Shown here piece after piece: positions 49,741-57,799 of a stretch of DNA of 64,000 bases (position 1 is its first letter; each line of letters starts with the position of its first letter). The notes under the pieces are model-generated. The model did not search any database, had not been told where the DNA came from, and saw nothing but the letters and a program-made list of their open reading frames with translations. Both the position numbers and the translations under genes were made by a program. The stretch is from positions 1-64,000 of the forward strand of contig NZ_JAAKZI010000006.1 of assembly GCF_011045165.1 (NCBI RefSeq). The letters are read 5' to 3'. Source of the DNA: Arthrobacter silviterrae (GTDB taxonomy: Bacteria > Actinomycetota > Actinomycetes > Actinomycetales > Micrococcaceae).

Positions 49741-51531
49741 CTACTTGACGTAGCTCCAGTCCCAGACGTTCCACCACACACCAACCGGCACGGGCGAGTA
49801 GGCGACGCCGGCCACGTGCGGGCCGGTGGCGGCCAGCCCCAGGCGCTGAAACAGGGGAAGCCCGTACCCGGCGTCGACAACGAGCTTGTCAATCTGCATC
49901 TTGAGGGCATTTTGCTTGGCGTCGTCGGGTTCGCCGGCCAGCTGCCCGGCCAGCTGGTCCACCACGGTGTTGGAGAAGTTGTTGAGGTTTGATTCGGCGC
50001 CGGTCTTGAAAATCTGCGGGACCTGCACGGATCCCGTGGCGTTGCTGGTCCAACCGTAAAGCGCCACGTCAAAGGCGCCTTCCTTGAGTGCCTGCTGCCA
50101 CTGGCCGGCGGGCTTGCCGGCATCCGTGACCGTGAACCCGGCCAGCTGGGCCGAGGCCGAAATCAGGGAATATTCCTCCGCGCGGACAGGATCGTCCTTG
50201 TTGTAGAGGATCCGGATGGTGGGCTTGGCCCCCGCCAGCAGGGTCTTGGCCGCGTCGATGTCCGCCTTCGCATAGCCGGAAGTGCCGTTGCTGCGCGCGG
50301 ACTCCTTGTAGGGGGTTTGCGCAGGGCGGAACACAAAGGAGTCCAGCGTGCCGGCGTTGCTTTCCAGCGGCTGGGCCAGCTGGTCGACGATGTCCTGGCG
50401 GGGCACCGTTTTGAGGAAGGCCGTGCGAAGGTCCGCTTTGGCAAAGACGCCTTTGAAATTCAACACAGCTTGGTCAAATCCGAGGCCCTGGCCCTGCAGG
50501 ATCGCGATCTTCGCCGTCTTCATCGCTTCCAGTTGGGCATGGACGTCCGCGGTGTCGGGAGGCGAGATCACATCCGCAGTCTTGTCGGTGAGGGCCGCAA
50601 CCTGCGCCTGGGAATCAGCTGCGTAGTGCACCGTCAGCGTGTCCAGCTTCGGGGTGGGACCCCACGTGTAGTCAACGTTGCGGGTCAGCACCAGCTCGTG
50701 GCCTGCCGTGACGCTCTTGACCAGGTAGGGGCCATTGGACAGCGCCAGTGAGGGATCCGGCATGGACTTGGTGTCAAAGCCCGTGTTCCAAAAGTCGGCC
50801 ACCTTTTTGAGTTCCGCGTTGGGCCGCACCGGCACGGCGGCGTCGCCCTTGGGGACGGTTTGCAGGAGGGCCGTGAGTGCGTCGGCGTCCTTCAGGCCGG
50901 CGCGGACTGCCACAATGTGTGCCGGGATGCTCACGGTTGAACCCAGCGCGGTTTCCCAGTCGGAGAAGGGCTTGGTGTAGCTAAGGGTCAGGGACATGCC
51001 GTTGTCGCCGATGACGGGCAGTGCCGTGTGGGAAAGGCCCGTGGTGTCCCCCGTGGCATGGAAGTATGAGGTCCCCTTGACCACCTTGAACGTTGCATCC
51101 AGCGTGGCGTCGTTGTAGTAGCCGGAATCCGCTGCCCACTGCAGCAACAGATCCGCCGCCGTGACGGGCGCGCCGTCGGACCACTGGACGCCGTTGTTGA
51201 TGGTGTACTTGACCACCAGCGGGTTGTCCGAGATTTTTTCGTATTTGCCGAACTTGTCATTCTTGACAATCTTCAGCCCGGGATCCACGTAGTTGAACCC
51301 TGAGTGGGTGGCATAGTCAACCCTGGCGTTCGTGGCCGATGATCCTGTGACGCTTCCTGCGTTAAAGGAGGTGAAGGGAGTGGATTCGAGCACGGTGACG
51401 TTGCCCCCTGCCACGGCGGTGGCCGTGGAGGTGGGGTTGTTGGGGGCGGGCGGCGTGCCTGTGCAGGCACCCAGTGCCAGCACTGTGGCCACGGCCACCG
51501 TTAGTGCCTTGGAAATGCGACCGGCGCGCAT
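49741..51531 (-). CDS. LpqW-like ABC-type substrate-binding lipoprotein
   Basis: 596 residues: signal peptide with lipobox LGAC (Cys23), Pro/Thr linker, then an SBP_bac_5-type fold (VKYTINNGVQWSDGAPVTAADLLLQW). It corresponds to Rv1166 LpqW, which in mycobacteria steers PIM/lipomannan synthesis and not transport; no permease or ATPase accompanies it here. GGAGGT precedes the ATG. Next to typA as in mycobacteria. Confidence 0.85.
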   Translation of the reverse strand: MRAGRISKALTVAVATVLALGACTGTPPAPNNPTSTATAVAGGNVTVLESTPFTSFNAGSVTGSSATNARVDYATHSGFNYVDPGLKIVKNDKFGKYEKISDNPLVVKYTINNGVQWSDGAPVTAADLLLQWAADSGYYNDATLDATFKVVKGTSYFHATGDTTGLSHTALPVIGDNGMSLTLSYTKPFSDWETALGSTVSIPAHIVAVRAGLKDADALTALLQTVPKGDAAVPVRPNAELKKVADFWNTGFDTKSMPDPSLALSNGPYLVKSVTAGHELVLTRNVDYTWGPTPKLDTLTVHYAADSQAQVAALTDKTADVISPPDTADVHAQLEAMKTAKIAILQGQGLGFDQAVLNFKGVFAKADLRTAFLKTVPRQDIVDQLAQPLESNAGTLDSFVFRPAQTPYKESARSNGTSGYAKADIDAAKTLLAGAKPTIRILYNKDDPVRAEEYSLISASAQLAGFTVTDAGKPAGQWQQALKEGAFDVALYGWTSNATGSVQVPQIFKTGAESNLNNFSNTVVDQLAGQLAGEPDDAKQNALKMQIDKLVVDAGYGLPLFQRLGLAATGPHVAGVAYSPVPVGVWWNVWDWSYVK

Positions 51532-51673
51532 TCCACCTCCATTGTCTCTTTGCGTGTTGGGGGGGTTCCCATGGATCGCGGCGGCACAGCCGCAGCGGGG
51601 TTCAGCCTGTCTGAAAGACTACCGCAGCGCCAGTCCGCGGCCGACGGCGGCAGGCGGGGACCGGCGTCGAGCG

Positions 51674-52210
51674 TCAGTAGCCGGTACTGCCGTCGAGGCA
51701 TTCGCGCAACAGGTCCACGTGTCCCAGGTGGCGTGCGTATTCCTCGATCATGTGCGTGTAGACCCAGCGCAAGTTCATCTCGCGGCCGCGCCAGGGCCCG
51801 GGCAGGGGTGCGCTGAGGTCGGCAACCGACGCTGCATGCGCGCAGACGCGTTCGAGTTCCGCCGAGTAGGCGGCCACGTCCGCCAGGGCAGCCTCCTCGC
51901 TGTAGCCGTTGAAGTCGGCGCTGCGGTCAGCCTCCCGGTAAAGGGCTTTTTCCCCCGTCCCGGCTGCCACGTTGGAAAACCAAAAGCGCTCGACGTCGGT
52001 CAGGTGTCGGACTATCCCCACGATGGTCAGGGCGGACGGCGGGATGGCGGCGCGGCACAACTGTTTCGCGCTGAGCCCGCCAACCTTCCAGGGCAGCGTT
52101 TGCCGGTAAAACTCCAGCCACGCCTCCAGCGATTCCCGTTCCCCTGCCGCAATCACGGGCATGGTGCGGGGGTCCGGGATGTCCGGCGTGCGTTCCTCGG
52201 GGGTGTCCAT
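51674..52210 (-). CDS. DinB-superfamily protein (DUF664)
   Basis: 178 residues, four-helix DinB/DUF664 fold. The metal-binding histidines are expected in GIVRHLTDVERFWF and YTHMIEEYARHLGHVDLLRE. Relatives include mycothiol- or bacillithiol-dependent transferases; the presence of mshB makes a mycothiol-dependent activity possible. ATG 52210; upstream open frame has no start signal. Confidence 0.85.
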   Translation of the reverse strand: MDTPEERTPDIPDPRTMPVIAAGERESLEAWLEFYRQTLPWKVGGLSAKQLCRAAIPPSALTIVGIVRHLTDVERFWFSNVAAGTGEKALYREADRSADFNGYSEEAALADVAAYSAELERVCAHAASVADLSAPLPGPWRGREMNLRWVYTHMIEEYARHLGHVDLLRECLDGSTGY

Positions 52211-52326
52211 GGGACCACTGTTCCACAGGCTGGTGGTGCCCGTCTTGGAAGGGCCTGTGCAATTACTGTGGTTATTGCACAGCTCCGGTGCTGGCCAAGC
52301 GCCGGCGGGCACGGCAGAATGTCGGC

Positions 52327-52704
52327 ATGGGATTCCGCATCGAAAACATTTCCATTGACTCCACCTCGCCGGCTGAAACCGCCCAATTTTGGGCAGAGGT
52401 GCTGGGCTGGGTGATTGTTGAGGACGACGACGACGAAATCGCCCTGCAGCCGCCCGCGGGGAGCCCGGAAGCCGGGGTGGTGCCGGACATCTTGTTTCTG
52501 AGGGTCCCGGAGGACAAGGCGGCCAAGAACCGGCTGCACCTGGACCTGCGCCCCGACAACCAGGCCGCGGAGGTGGCCCGCCTGGAGGCATTGGGCGCCA
52601 CCCGGGTTGACATTGGGCAGGGCGGGGACGTCACGTGGGTGGTCATGGCCGATCCGGAGGGCAATGAGTTTTGCGTGCTGCGGGCGGTGCCTGCGGCGTC
52701 GTAG
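52327..52704 (+). CDS. VOC/glyoxalase-fold protein
   Basis: 125 residues with two beta-alpha-beta-beta-beta modules (IDSTSPAETAQFWAEVLGW; RLHLDLRPDN; VMADPEGNEFCVLRA). This matches the glyoxalase-like subfamily common in actinobacteria; specific reaction unknown. ATG 52327 is six bases after CAGAAT (52315-52320), a weaker version of the leaderless -10 spacing. Confidence 0.85.
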   Translation: MGFRIENISIDSTSPAETAQFWAEVLGWVIVEDDDDEIALQPPAGSPEAGVVPDILFLRVPEDKAAKNRLHLDLRPDNQAAEVARLEALGATRVDIGQGGDVTWVVMADPEGNEFCVLRAVPAAS

Positions 52705-52764
52705 TGCCTTTGGGCCTGTGGATAACTTCAAGCAGGATTTCCGTTTCGCTGGAAAAATTGCTCC

Positions 52765-53247
52765 ATGGGAATCAAATACTTTGCACTTCCGGTGCCGGCT
52801 CCACTGGTCAATATCGCGCGCATCAATCCGCGCGCGTTCCTCTCCGACCCGCACTTCTGGGAATCCTGGTCCGATCCCCCTGACCGGCCCGAATGCCTCT
52901 ACCTGGACAAGCCGTGGAAGGATCTAAGGGACCTGCTGGGCCAGCCGGGTGCCGAACCGGCCAGGCCTGCCTATGAATTGCTCAGGGGCGAGGTGAAACC
53001 ATACGGGTACGGCTGGATTCCATACTGCCGGGTGCTCGGGGCGGAAGAAGTTGCCGCCGTCGCGGAGGACCTGGCGCGGGTGGACCTGCCGCCGCTCTAC
53101 CAGCGCTGGAGCGCCCACGTTTCACCTGACTGGGCCGCCATTGTGAACGGACGCCGGGACATGGTGGAGTCCTACCTCAAGGACGCCAGGCGATTTACCA
53201 CCGAACTGGCAGGCCAGGGCCTGGGCCTGGTGTATTCAATCGGCTGA
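52765..53247 (+). CDS. DUF1877 (YfbM-like) protein
   Basis: 160 residues beginning MGIKYFALPVPAPLVNIARI and containing LYLDKPWKDLRDLLG and YGWIPYCRVLGAEEVAAVAEDL, consistent with DUF1877/YfbM (K-W/PW-DxLHxLL-like core, then the xLx-EV pattern). No known activity. No good Shine-Dalgarno. Confidence 0.8.
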   Translation: MGIKYFALPVPAPLVNIARINPRAFLSDPHFWESWSDPPDRPECLYLDKPWKDLRDLLGQPGAEPARPAYELLRGEVKPYGYGWIPYCRVLGAEEVAAVAEDLARVDLPPLYQRWSAHVSPDWAAIVNGRRDMVESYLKDARRFTTELAGQGLGLVYSIG

Positions 53248-53292
53248 GTGCTGCAGACTCAGCTGAGCGCTACTCATTCCGCTAAGCGCTGC

Positions 53293-53808
53293 TTATTCCG
53301 CTGACCCGCGGCGGGCCGCCGTGGTCCAGATGTCCCGCACTGCGTCGAGGGAACGCCTGTCCAGCCATCGCGGAGTCCGCGCGCAGTACTCGAGGTACGC
53401 CTCTGCGAACCGGCCGCGCAGCGCTTCCTCCTCGCGGACCACCTGGAGCCGGTCGAGAGCCACCACAAACCCGGCCACGGGCAGCAGTGCCTGCCAGGAG
53501 CCCCTTTTCACGGCAAGGGAAAGCAGCAGGCCCGCCAGGCCCACATACATGGGGTTGCGCGAGATGCTGTTGCTGCCGCCCGTCACCAGCACCGAGGCGG
53601 TCCCCGGGGCGTTCGGGTTGAGAGTGGTGCCGCGCCTGGCGAAGTCGGCGAGGGTGGCAAGAACCAGCGTTCCGGAAGCTGCCGCCAGGACCACTGCGGC
53701 CACGCGGCGGAGCTTCCGCACCTTGCGTCCCCGCGGCGTAAACCGTTGCGTCAGTGCTGCCACGGCCATGGCCACCGGTGGAACGGGTATGCCTTCATGC
53801 TTCTTCAT
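53293..53808 (-). CDS. Isoprenylcysteine methyltransferase-like membrane protein
   Basis: 171 residues, about four helices, with the C-terminal PEMT/ICMT-type motif SISRNPMYVGLAGLLLSLA and EEEALRGRFAEAYLEYCARTPRW. Such proteins methylate lipids or small molecules, or are uncharacterised. ATG 53808 has GGAGG six bases upstream. Its 3' end lies in a 19-bp tandem duplication (53266-53284 and 53285-53303). Confidence 0.8.
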   Translation of the reverse strand: MKKHEGIPVPPVAMAVAALTQRFTPRGRKVRKLRRVAAVVLAAASGTLVLATLADFARRGTTLNPNAPGTASVLVTGGSNSISRNPMYVGLAGLLLSLAVKRGSWQALLPVAGFVVALDRLQVVREEEALRGRFAEAYLEYCARTPRWLDRRSLDAVRDIWTTAARRGSAE

Positions 53809-53900
53809 GGTGCTCCTCCACGTTGGTGTGTCCGCCCCCTCCTCCAAGAGTAGGACCTTGGCTGGCCGGAAGGCACGGACCCGTATCCGGGAATCCTCTT

Positions 53901-54377
53901 TTAGGGATTGGAAAAGCCAAAACTGACCATGGGCGGCAGTCCGGCTGTGAGCCGATCCAAGACGTACCGTTCGTGGGGAACCACTGTCTTGGGAAGACCG
54001 TTGAGGCTGTACCACTGCAATCCGGCCGCCTTGCTGGCTTCCATGATGTGCGGGTTGCCAGCCCAGGATTCGCAGATGAAGAAGAAATCCACGCGGCCAG
54101 CCTTGTCCGGGTCCGTCGGTTGGCCGCGATGCATCGTGGTGAGCGGAACCAGCTCCTTGGGGTCAATTACCACACCGAGTTCCTCATGGGCCTCGCGGAC
54201 AGCAGCCTCAATTGCGGACTCCCGGGGCTCAACATGGCCCGCCGCTGCCGTGGCCCAATGGCCGTCCATGTACCCGGTGCCCTGGCGCAGTTGCAGCAGG
54301 ACGGAGTCGTCTCGCCGGAAGATGACGTAGGCAACAGGGACCAACGGATTTCGACAAGCCGCTTCTTTACAGTTCAT
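53901..54377 (-). CDS. NUDIX hydrolase
   Basis: 158 residues. The NUDIX box is GHVEPRES, then AIEAAVREAHEELGV, matching GX5EX7REUXEEXGU exactly. Near C-terminal LQWYSLNGLPKTVVPHERYVLD resembles subfamilies that act on nucleotide derivatives. ATG 54377 has GGAA seven bases upstream. Divergent from the small operon at 54477. Confidence 0.9.
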   Translation of the reverse strand: MNCKEAACRNPLVPVAYVIFRRDDSVLLQLRQGTGYMDGHWATAAAGHVEPRESAIEAAVREAHEELGVVIDPKELVPLTTMHRGQPTDPDKAGRVDFFFICESWAGNPHIMEASKAAGLQWYSLNGLPKTVVPHERYVLDRLTAGLPPMVSFGFSNP

Positions 54378-54432
54378 TGGTGGTTCCGTTCGTGATGCCA
54401 TTCAGCGATGGTAGCAAGGGAGTAGGATGACA

Positions 54433-54458
54433 ATTACCACGGAAAATGCCGTAGTAAT
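54433..54458. promoter_or_regulatory. Inverted repeat at the promoter of the DUF2249 operon
   Basis: Arms ATTACCACGG (54433-54442) and CCGTAGTAAT (54449-54458), nine of ten bases paired, 6-base spacer. It lies 18-44 bases before the first start codon, just after a possible promoter (TTCAGC, 16 bases, TAGGAT ending at 54427), so it would overlap the transcription start: a typical repressor position. Confidence 0.6.
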
Positions 54459-54476
54459 TACAGGAGCGTGTCATAG

Positions 54477-54731
54477 ATGGCAACCGAAAGTCCCGGCGAC
54501 GATGCACTCGTTGCGACGGTCGGCCACCTCATCAAGGCCTTGCGCGCGTTGGGACTCTCAGGCGACCCGGACGCTGCCAATCGAATCGCCGCAAGGGCAT
54601 GGCTCGCCCTTCGTGACGGGCAGCCCCGGCAGGCTGAGCGGCTCAACGGCGCGATGCACTATTTGGTCCGCCTGCCCCAGGGACCCGGCACAGACTCCAC
54701 CAGTCCACCCACCAAACAGGAGGAAAGATGA
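54477..54731 (+). CDS. Small helical protein upstream of DUF2249 gene
   Basis: 84 residues, helical (ALVATVGHLIKALRALGLSG, AANRIAARAWLALRD), polar tail. No named family recalled with certainty; such proteins accompany DUF2249/hemerythrin-type redox-stress genes. ATG 54477 with AGGAG ten bases upstream. Overlaps the next gene (ATGA). Confidence 0.7.
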   Translation: MATESPGDDALVATVGHLIKALRALGLSGDPDAANRIAARAWLALRDGQPRQAERLNGAMHYLVRLPQGPGTDSTSPPTKQEER

Positions 54732-54964
54732 GCAACGATCCAAAGCTCGACGTACGCAATGACCCGCCACAGCGGCGCCACGAGTTGATTCTGCAGAACT
54801 ACCACGACCTGGGGTCAGGCAAGGGATTCGAACTGGTCAACGACCACGACCCGAAACCGCTCTGGTACCAGTTCGACGCCGAGTTCAAGAACCAGTTCAC
54901 GTGGGACTACCTTGAGGAAGGCCCCACCGTATGGCGGGTGCGGATCGGGAAGCCGGAGTCCTGA
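54728..54964 (+). CDS. DUF2249-domain protein
   Basis: 78 residues with the DUF2249 core: LDVRNDPPQRRHELILQNYH and ELVNDHDPKPLWYQFDAEF. Family members sit in nitric-oxide/anaerobic-stress gene sets; biochemical role unknown. ATG 54728 overlaps the preceding stop. The 140-base gap after it shows nothing but the next promoter. Confidence 0.85.
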   Translation: MSNDPKLDVRNDPPQRRHELILQNYHDLGSGKGFELVNDHDPKPLWYQFDAEFKNQFTWDYLEEGPTVWRVRIGKPES

Positions 54965-55104
54965 CGACAGCCGTTTGACCATCCCGGGTGTCCCTCTGAC
55001 GGGGCGCCCGGGATGTCGCGTCCTACGCCCTCATCAATGGACGTCGTTCCATCCATGGGCCCGCCGTGCTGGGTTCGTCCGCGGCGGGTGGTTAGGCTGG
55101 GTGG

Positions 55105-55797
55105 ATGGCGACAGTAATCCTCGTGCGGCACGGCCGCTCCACAGCCAATGCCACAGGGCTGCTGGCCGGCCGGGCTGGCGGCGTCGTCCTGGACCAAATC
55201 GGGCGGGACCAGGCAGCCATTGCCGGAGACCGGCTGGCGCCCGTGCCTTTGGCCGGGGTGGTGTCCAGCCCTCTTGAGCGTTGCCGGCAAACTGCCCGGC
55301 TCATCCTTGATCGCCAGGCTGGAGCGCCGTACGCGCCCGTCGATCCAGATCTCACCGAGTGCGATTACGGCCAGTGGCAGGGCCGCACACTCATTGATCT
55401 CGCAACCGAGGATTTGTGGCGGGTTGTCCAGTCGCAACCGTCCGCCGTCGTTTTTCCGGGCGGCGAGTCCATGGCAGCGATGCAGGCTCGGTCAGTGGCC
55501 GCGATCCGGCGCCACGATGCGGCCTTCGAAGCCGAGTTCGGGCCAGGGGCTGTATGGGCGGCAGTGAGCCACGGCGACATCATCAAGTCCATTCTCGCCG
55601 ACGCACTCGGCATGCACCTTGACCTGTTCCAACGCATTAACGTGGGCCCCGCCTCCATATCGATCGTGCACTATGGCGCCAGCCGGCCGACCGTCTATGC
55701 GAGCAACACGGATGGGGGCGATCTGTCGTGGCTGGCGAACGGCATCAACTCGGGCGATGCGCCGGTGGGCGGCGGTGCGGGGCAAAAGGTGCCATGA
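55105..55797 (+). CDS. Histidine-phosphatase family protein
   Basis: 230 residues: LVRHGRSTANATG with catalytic RHG at 8-10, SPLERCRQTA, and the second histidine in VSHGDIIKSIL. Actinobacterial subfamily encoded with DUF3090 and SCO1664 genes. ATG 55105 is six bases after TAGGCT (55093-55098): leaderless. Substrate unknown. Confidence 0.9.
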   Translation: MATVILVRHGRSTANATGLLAGRAGGVVLDQIGRDQAAIAGDRLAPVPLAGVVSSPLERCRQTARLILDRQAGAPYAPVDPDLTECDYGQWQGRTLIDLATEDLWRVVQSQPSAVVFPGGESMAAMQARSVAAIRRHDAAFEAEFGPGAVWAAVSHGDIIKSILADALGMHLDLFQRINVGPASISIVHYGASRPTVYASNTDGGDLSWLANGINSGDAPVGGGAGQKVP

Positions 55798-55821
55798 ACC
55801 TCATTGGCCTAGAATACTGAC

Positions 55822-56370
55822 ATGCCTACACGTGTTCACGAGTTTGCCTGGCCTGATCGGGTCGTTGTTGGCACCATCGGCGTTCCGGGAGCGCGCACCT
55901 TTTACCTGCAGGTGCGCGCCGGGAAACAAGTTGTGAGTATTTCCATGGAGAAGCAGCAGTCGGCGCTGCTCGCGGAGAGCATCGATGAAATTCTCGATGA
56001 GCTGATCACGGTCAAGGGCAACCCCTTCAGCGTTCCCACGGGTACTCCCATAGAGCTTGTCGACAATGACCCGCTCGAAGCCGTCCAGGAGCAGTTTCGC
56101 ACTGGGGCCATGAGCTTGGGGTGGGACCCAACCACTGCCCAGATCGTCATAGAGGCCCACCCCCTCACCGAGGACGATGCTGATGACGAATCGCTTCATG
56201 AGGAAGCGGCTGACGAGCCCGAAATGCTGCGCGTAAGAATGCCGGTCGGCACCGCCCGAGCATTCACCAAGCGCACCCGCGAGATCGTGGGTGCAGGGCG
56301 CCCAATTTGCCCGCTCTGCGGTTATCCCATGGACGCTGACGGACACATCTGCACCATTCCCGAGGTCTGA
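55822..56370 (+). CDS. DUF3090 protein
   Basis: 182 residues. Beta-rich body (RTFYLQVRAGKQVVSISMEK, FRTGAMSLGWDPTTAQIVIE), an acidic spacer, then a helix and a C-terminal zinc-ribbon-like motif CPLCGYPMDADGHIC. Conserved in actinobacteria, no known function. ATG 55822 is six bases after TAGAAT (55810-55815), so it also has its own leaderless start. Overlaps the SCO1664 gene by one base. Confidence 0.9.
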   Translation: MPTRVHEFAWPDRVVVGTIGVPGARTFYLQVRAGKQVVSISMEKQQSALLAESIDEILDELITVKGNPFSVPTGTPIELVDNDPLEAVQEQFRTGAMSLGWDPTTAQIVIEAHPLTEDDADDESLHEEAADEPEMLRVRMPVGTARAFTKRTREIVGAGRPICPLCGYPMDADGHICTIPEV

Positions 56371-57137
56371 TGGCAACACGTGACCTCGTGACCGCCGAGC
56401 TGACTCTCACCGGCCGCATCACGACGGCTTCAAACGCCACATTTTTGGGCAGCATCGGTGACGCGACCGTTGTCTACAAGCCGATTGCCGGCGAGAGTCC
56501 GCTGTGGGATTTTCCCCAGGGAACGCTGGCCCACCGGGAGGTGGCCGCCTACCTTGTCTCGCAGGCCTTTGGCTGGGACGTGGTGCCGCACACCTGGCTG
56601 CGCGATGGCCCGCTGGGTGAAGGAATGGTGCAGCTCTGGCAGGAGCAGGATCCCTCCCAAGACGCCGTGGACCTGGTGGCCGCGGACCATGTGCCGGAGA
56701 AGGGTTGGAAACAGATTCTGACGGGGCAGGATCAGAACGGAAGGAACGTCGCCCTCATTCACGAAGACTCGCCGGCGCTCAGACACATGGCGGTGTTCGA
56801 CGTCGTCGTCAATAACGCCGACCGCAAAGGCGACCACATCCTTGCCATGCCTGACGGACGAAGGCACGGCGTGGACCACGGGCTCACCTTTCACCGCGAC
56901 CACAAGCTGCGCACAGTGCTGTGGGGATGGCAGGGACAGGCGCTGTCCGCCGAGGAAGAAGACGGCCTGGACCGTATCAGCGAAGGACTGCGCGGCGGGC
57001 TGAGCCTGGACCTGGCGAACCTGCTCAGCGCAGCAGAAATCGAATCCCTCGCCGCGCGCTGCGCCTGGTTGCGCCGGTCAGGGCGGTTTCCGGCTCCCAG
57101 AGGTGAGATGCCGGCCATACCCTGGCCGCTGTTCTGA
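56370..57137 (+). CDS. SCO1664-family protein (phosphatidylinositol-kinase-like fold)
   Basis: 255 residues. Kinase-like elements: DATVVYKPIAGESPLWDF (Lys), FDVVVNNADRKGDHIL (catalytic-loop-like) and GVDHGLTFH (DFG-like Asp), then KLRTVLWGWQGQAL. This is the SCO1664 family, thought to resemble PI3/4-kinases; activity unproven. In many actinobacteria mshC follows; here it does not. 57138-57266 shows no gene. Confidence 0.88.
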   Translation: MATRDLVTAELTLTGRITTASNATFLGSIGDATVVYKPIAGESPLWDFPQGTLAHREVAAYLVSQAFGWDVVPHTWLRDGPLGEGMVQLWQEQDPSQDAVDLVAADHVPEKGWKQILTGQDQNGRNVALIHEDSPALRHMAVFDVVVNNADRKGDHILAMPDGRRHGVDHGLTFHRDHKLRTVLWGWQGQALSAEEEDGLDRISEGLRGGLSLDLANLLSAAEIESLAARCAWLRRSGRFPAPRGEMPAIPWPLF

Positions 57138-57266
57138 GGGGATTGCGGCTGGCTGCCGCCACTCGTGCGTCTAGCAGTCCAGCACTTCTCCACGCCAAAC
57201 GGAACGCCACCACGTCGCCACAAAGTAGCCTCTGGACGTGCGGCGGACGTCACGGCTCAAAAGTGG

Positions 57267-57701
57267 CTAACTTCCTTTTCGCTCCCCACAGAGTTCGTCG
57301 AACTTAGACCTTGCATCTGGTATCGCTTCAATGAGTCTTGCCAATACTTGAGTCGAGGATTCCAGGACCACATCCAGATTCGTGTCGCGTCGGTCTCGGT
57401 AGAGCTCCTGCCGGCTGTTCCCTCCGTTTCTCCACTCCTTGGTCGTAATGCACGCATGCAGTCGCCACACGCCGTTTGGCATCACCTGGAACGCGATTGC
57501 CGCAACCCATGTGAAGCTGTACTGCGGCCGGTGTTCACCCACCACCATCAATCCGGCCTCATAGGCTATGACTTCTCCCGGAAGGCCCGGCCGATTGCGG
57601 TCCCCGACGCGCCGGCACACATTCTGCACGAGGTAGATCCGATGAAAGGCGTCCGGGACGTGATCGCCGAGGCAAAGGTATTCGCCAACATCGGCTGACA
57701 C
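57267..57701 (-). CDS. Hypothetical protein in accessory islet
   Basis: 144 residues from GTG 57701; sequence such as CLGDHVPDAFHRIYLVQN and SFTWVAAIAFQVMPNGVWRL looks protein-like, but I do not recognise it. The frame stays open upstream towards the palindrome at 57760-57789 (reading AQDWFLARD before the GTG) without a start codon, so the true 5' end is unclear and the gene may be truncated. Base composition is visibly less GC-rich than its surroundings, suggesting transfer. Confidence 0.45.
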   Translation of the reverse strand: MSADVGEYLCLGDHVPDAFHRIYLVQNVCRRVGDRNRPGLPGEVIAYEAGLMVVGEHRPQYSFTWVAAIAFQVMPNGVWRLHACITTKEWRNGGNSRQELYRDRRDTNLDVVLESSTQVLARLIEAIPDARSKFDELCGERKGS

Positions 57702-57759
57702 GTCCCGAGCCAGAAACCAGTCCTGAGCTGGAGATAGAAGACCGGCGGCAATGTCGCCA

Positions 57760-57789
57760 TACCAAAGGCTAAGTGAGTAGCCTTTGGTA
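57760..57789. promoter_or_regulatory. Perfect 12-bp inverted repeat at the fic promoter
   Basis: TACCAAAGGCTA (57760-57771), AGTGAG, TAGCCTTTGGTA (57778-57789). The right arm overlaps an extended -10 (TGGTACACT, ending 57793), which is six bases before the fic ATG. A protein bound here would block transcription. The Fic C-terminal winged-helix domain is the obvious candidate. Confidence 0.75.
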
Positions 57790-57799
57790 CACTTGGTGG

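Noticed and set aside
54433-54458. Naming the palindrome an NsrR site
   Set aside because: The match to any specific NsrR consensus could not be established from memory; only the palindrome and its position are claimed.
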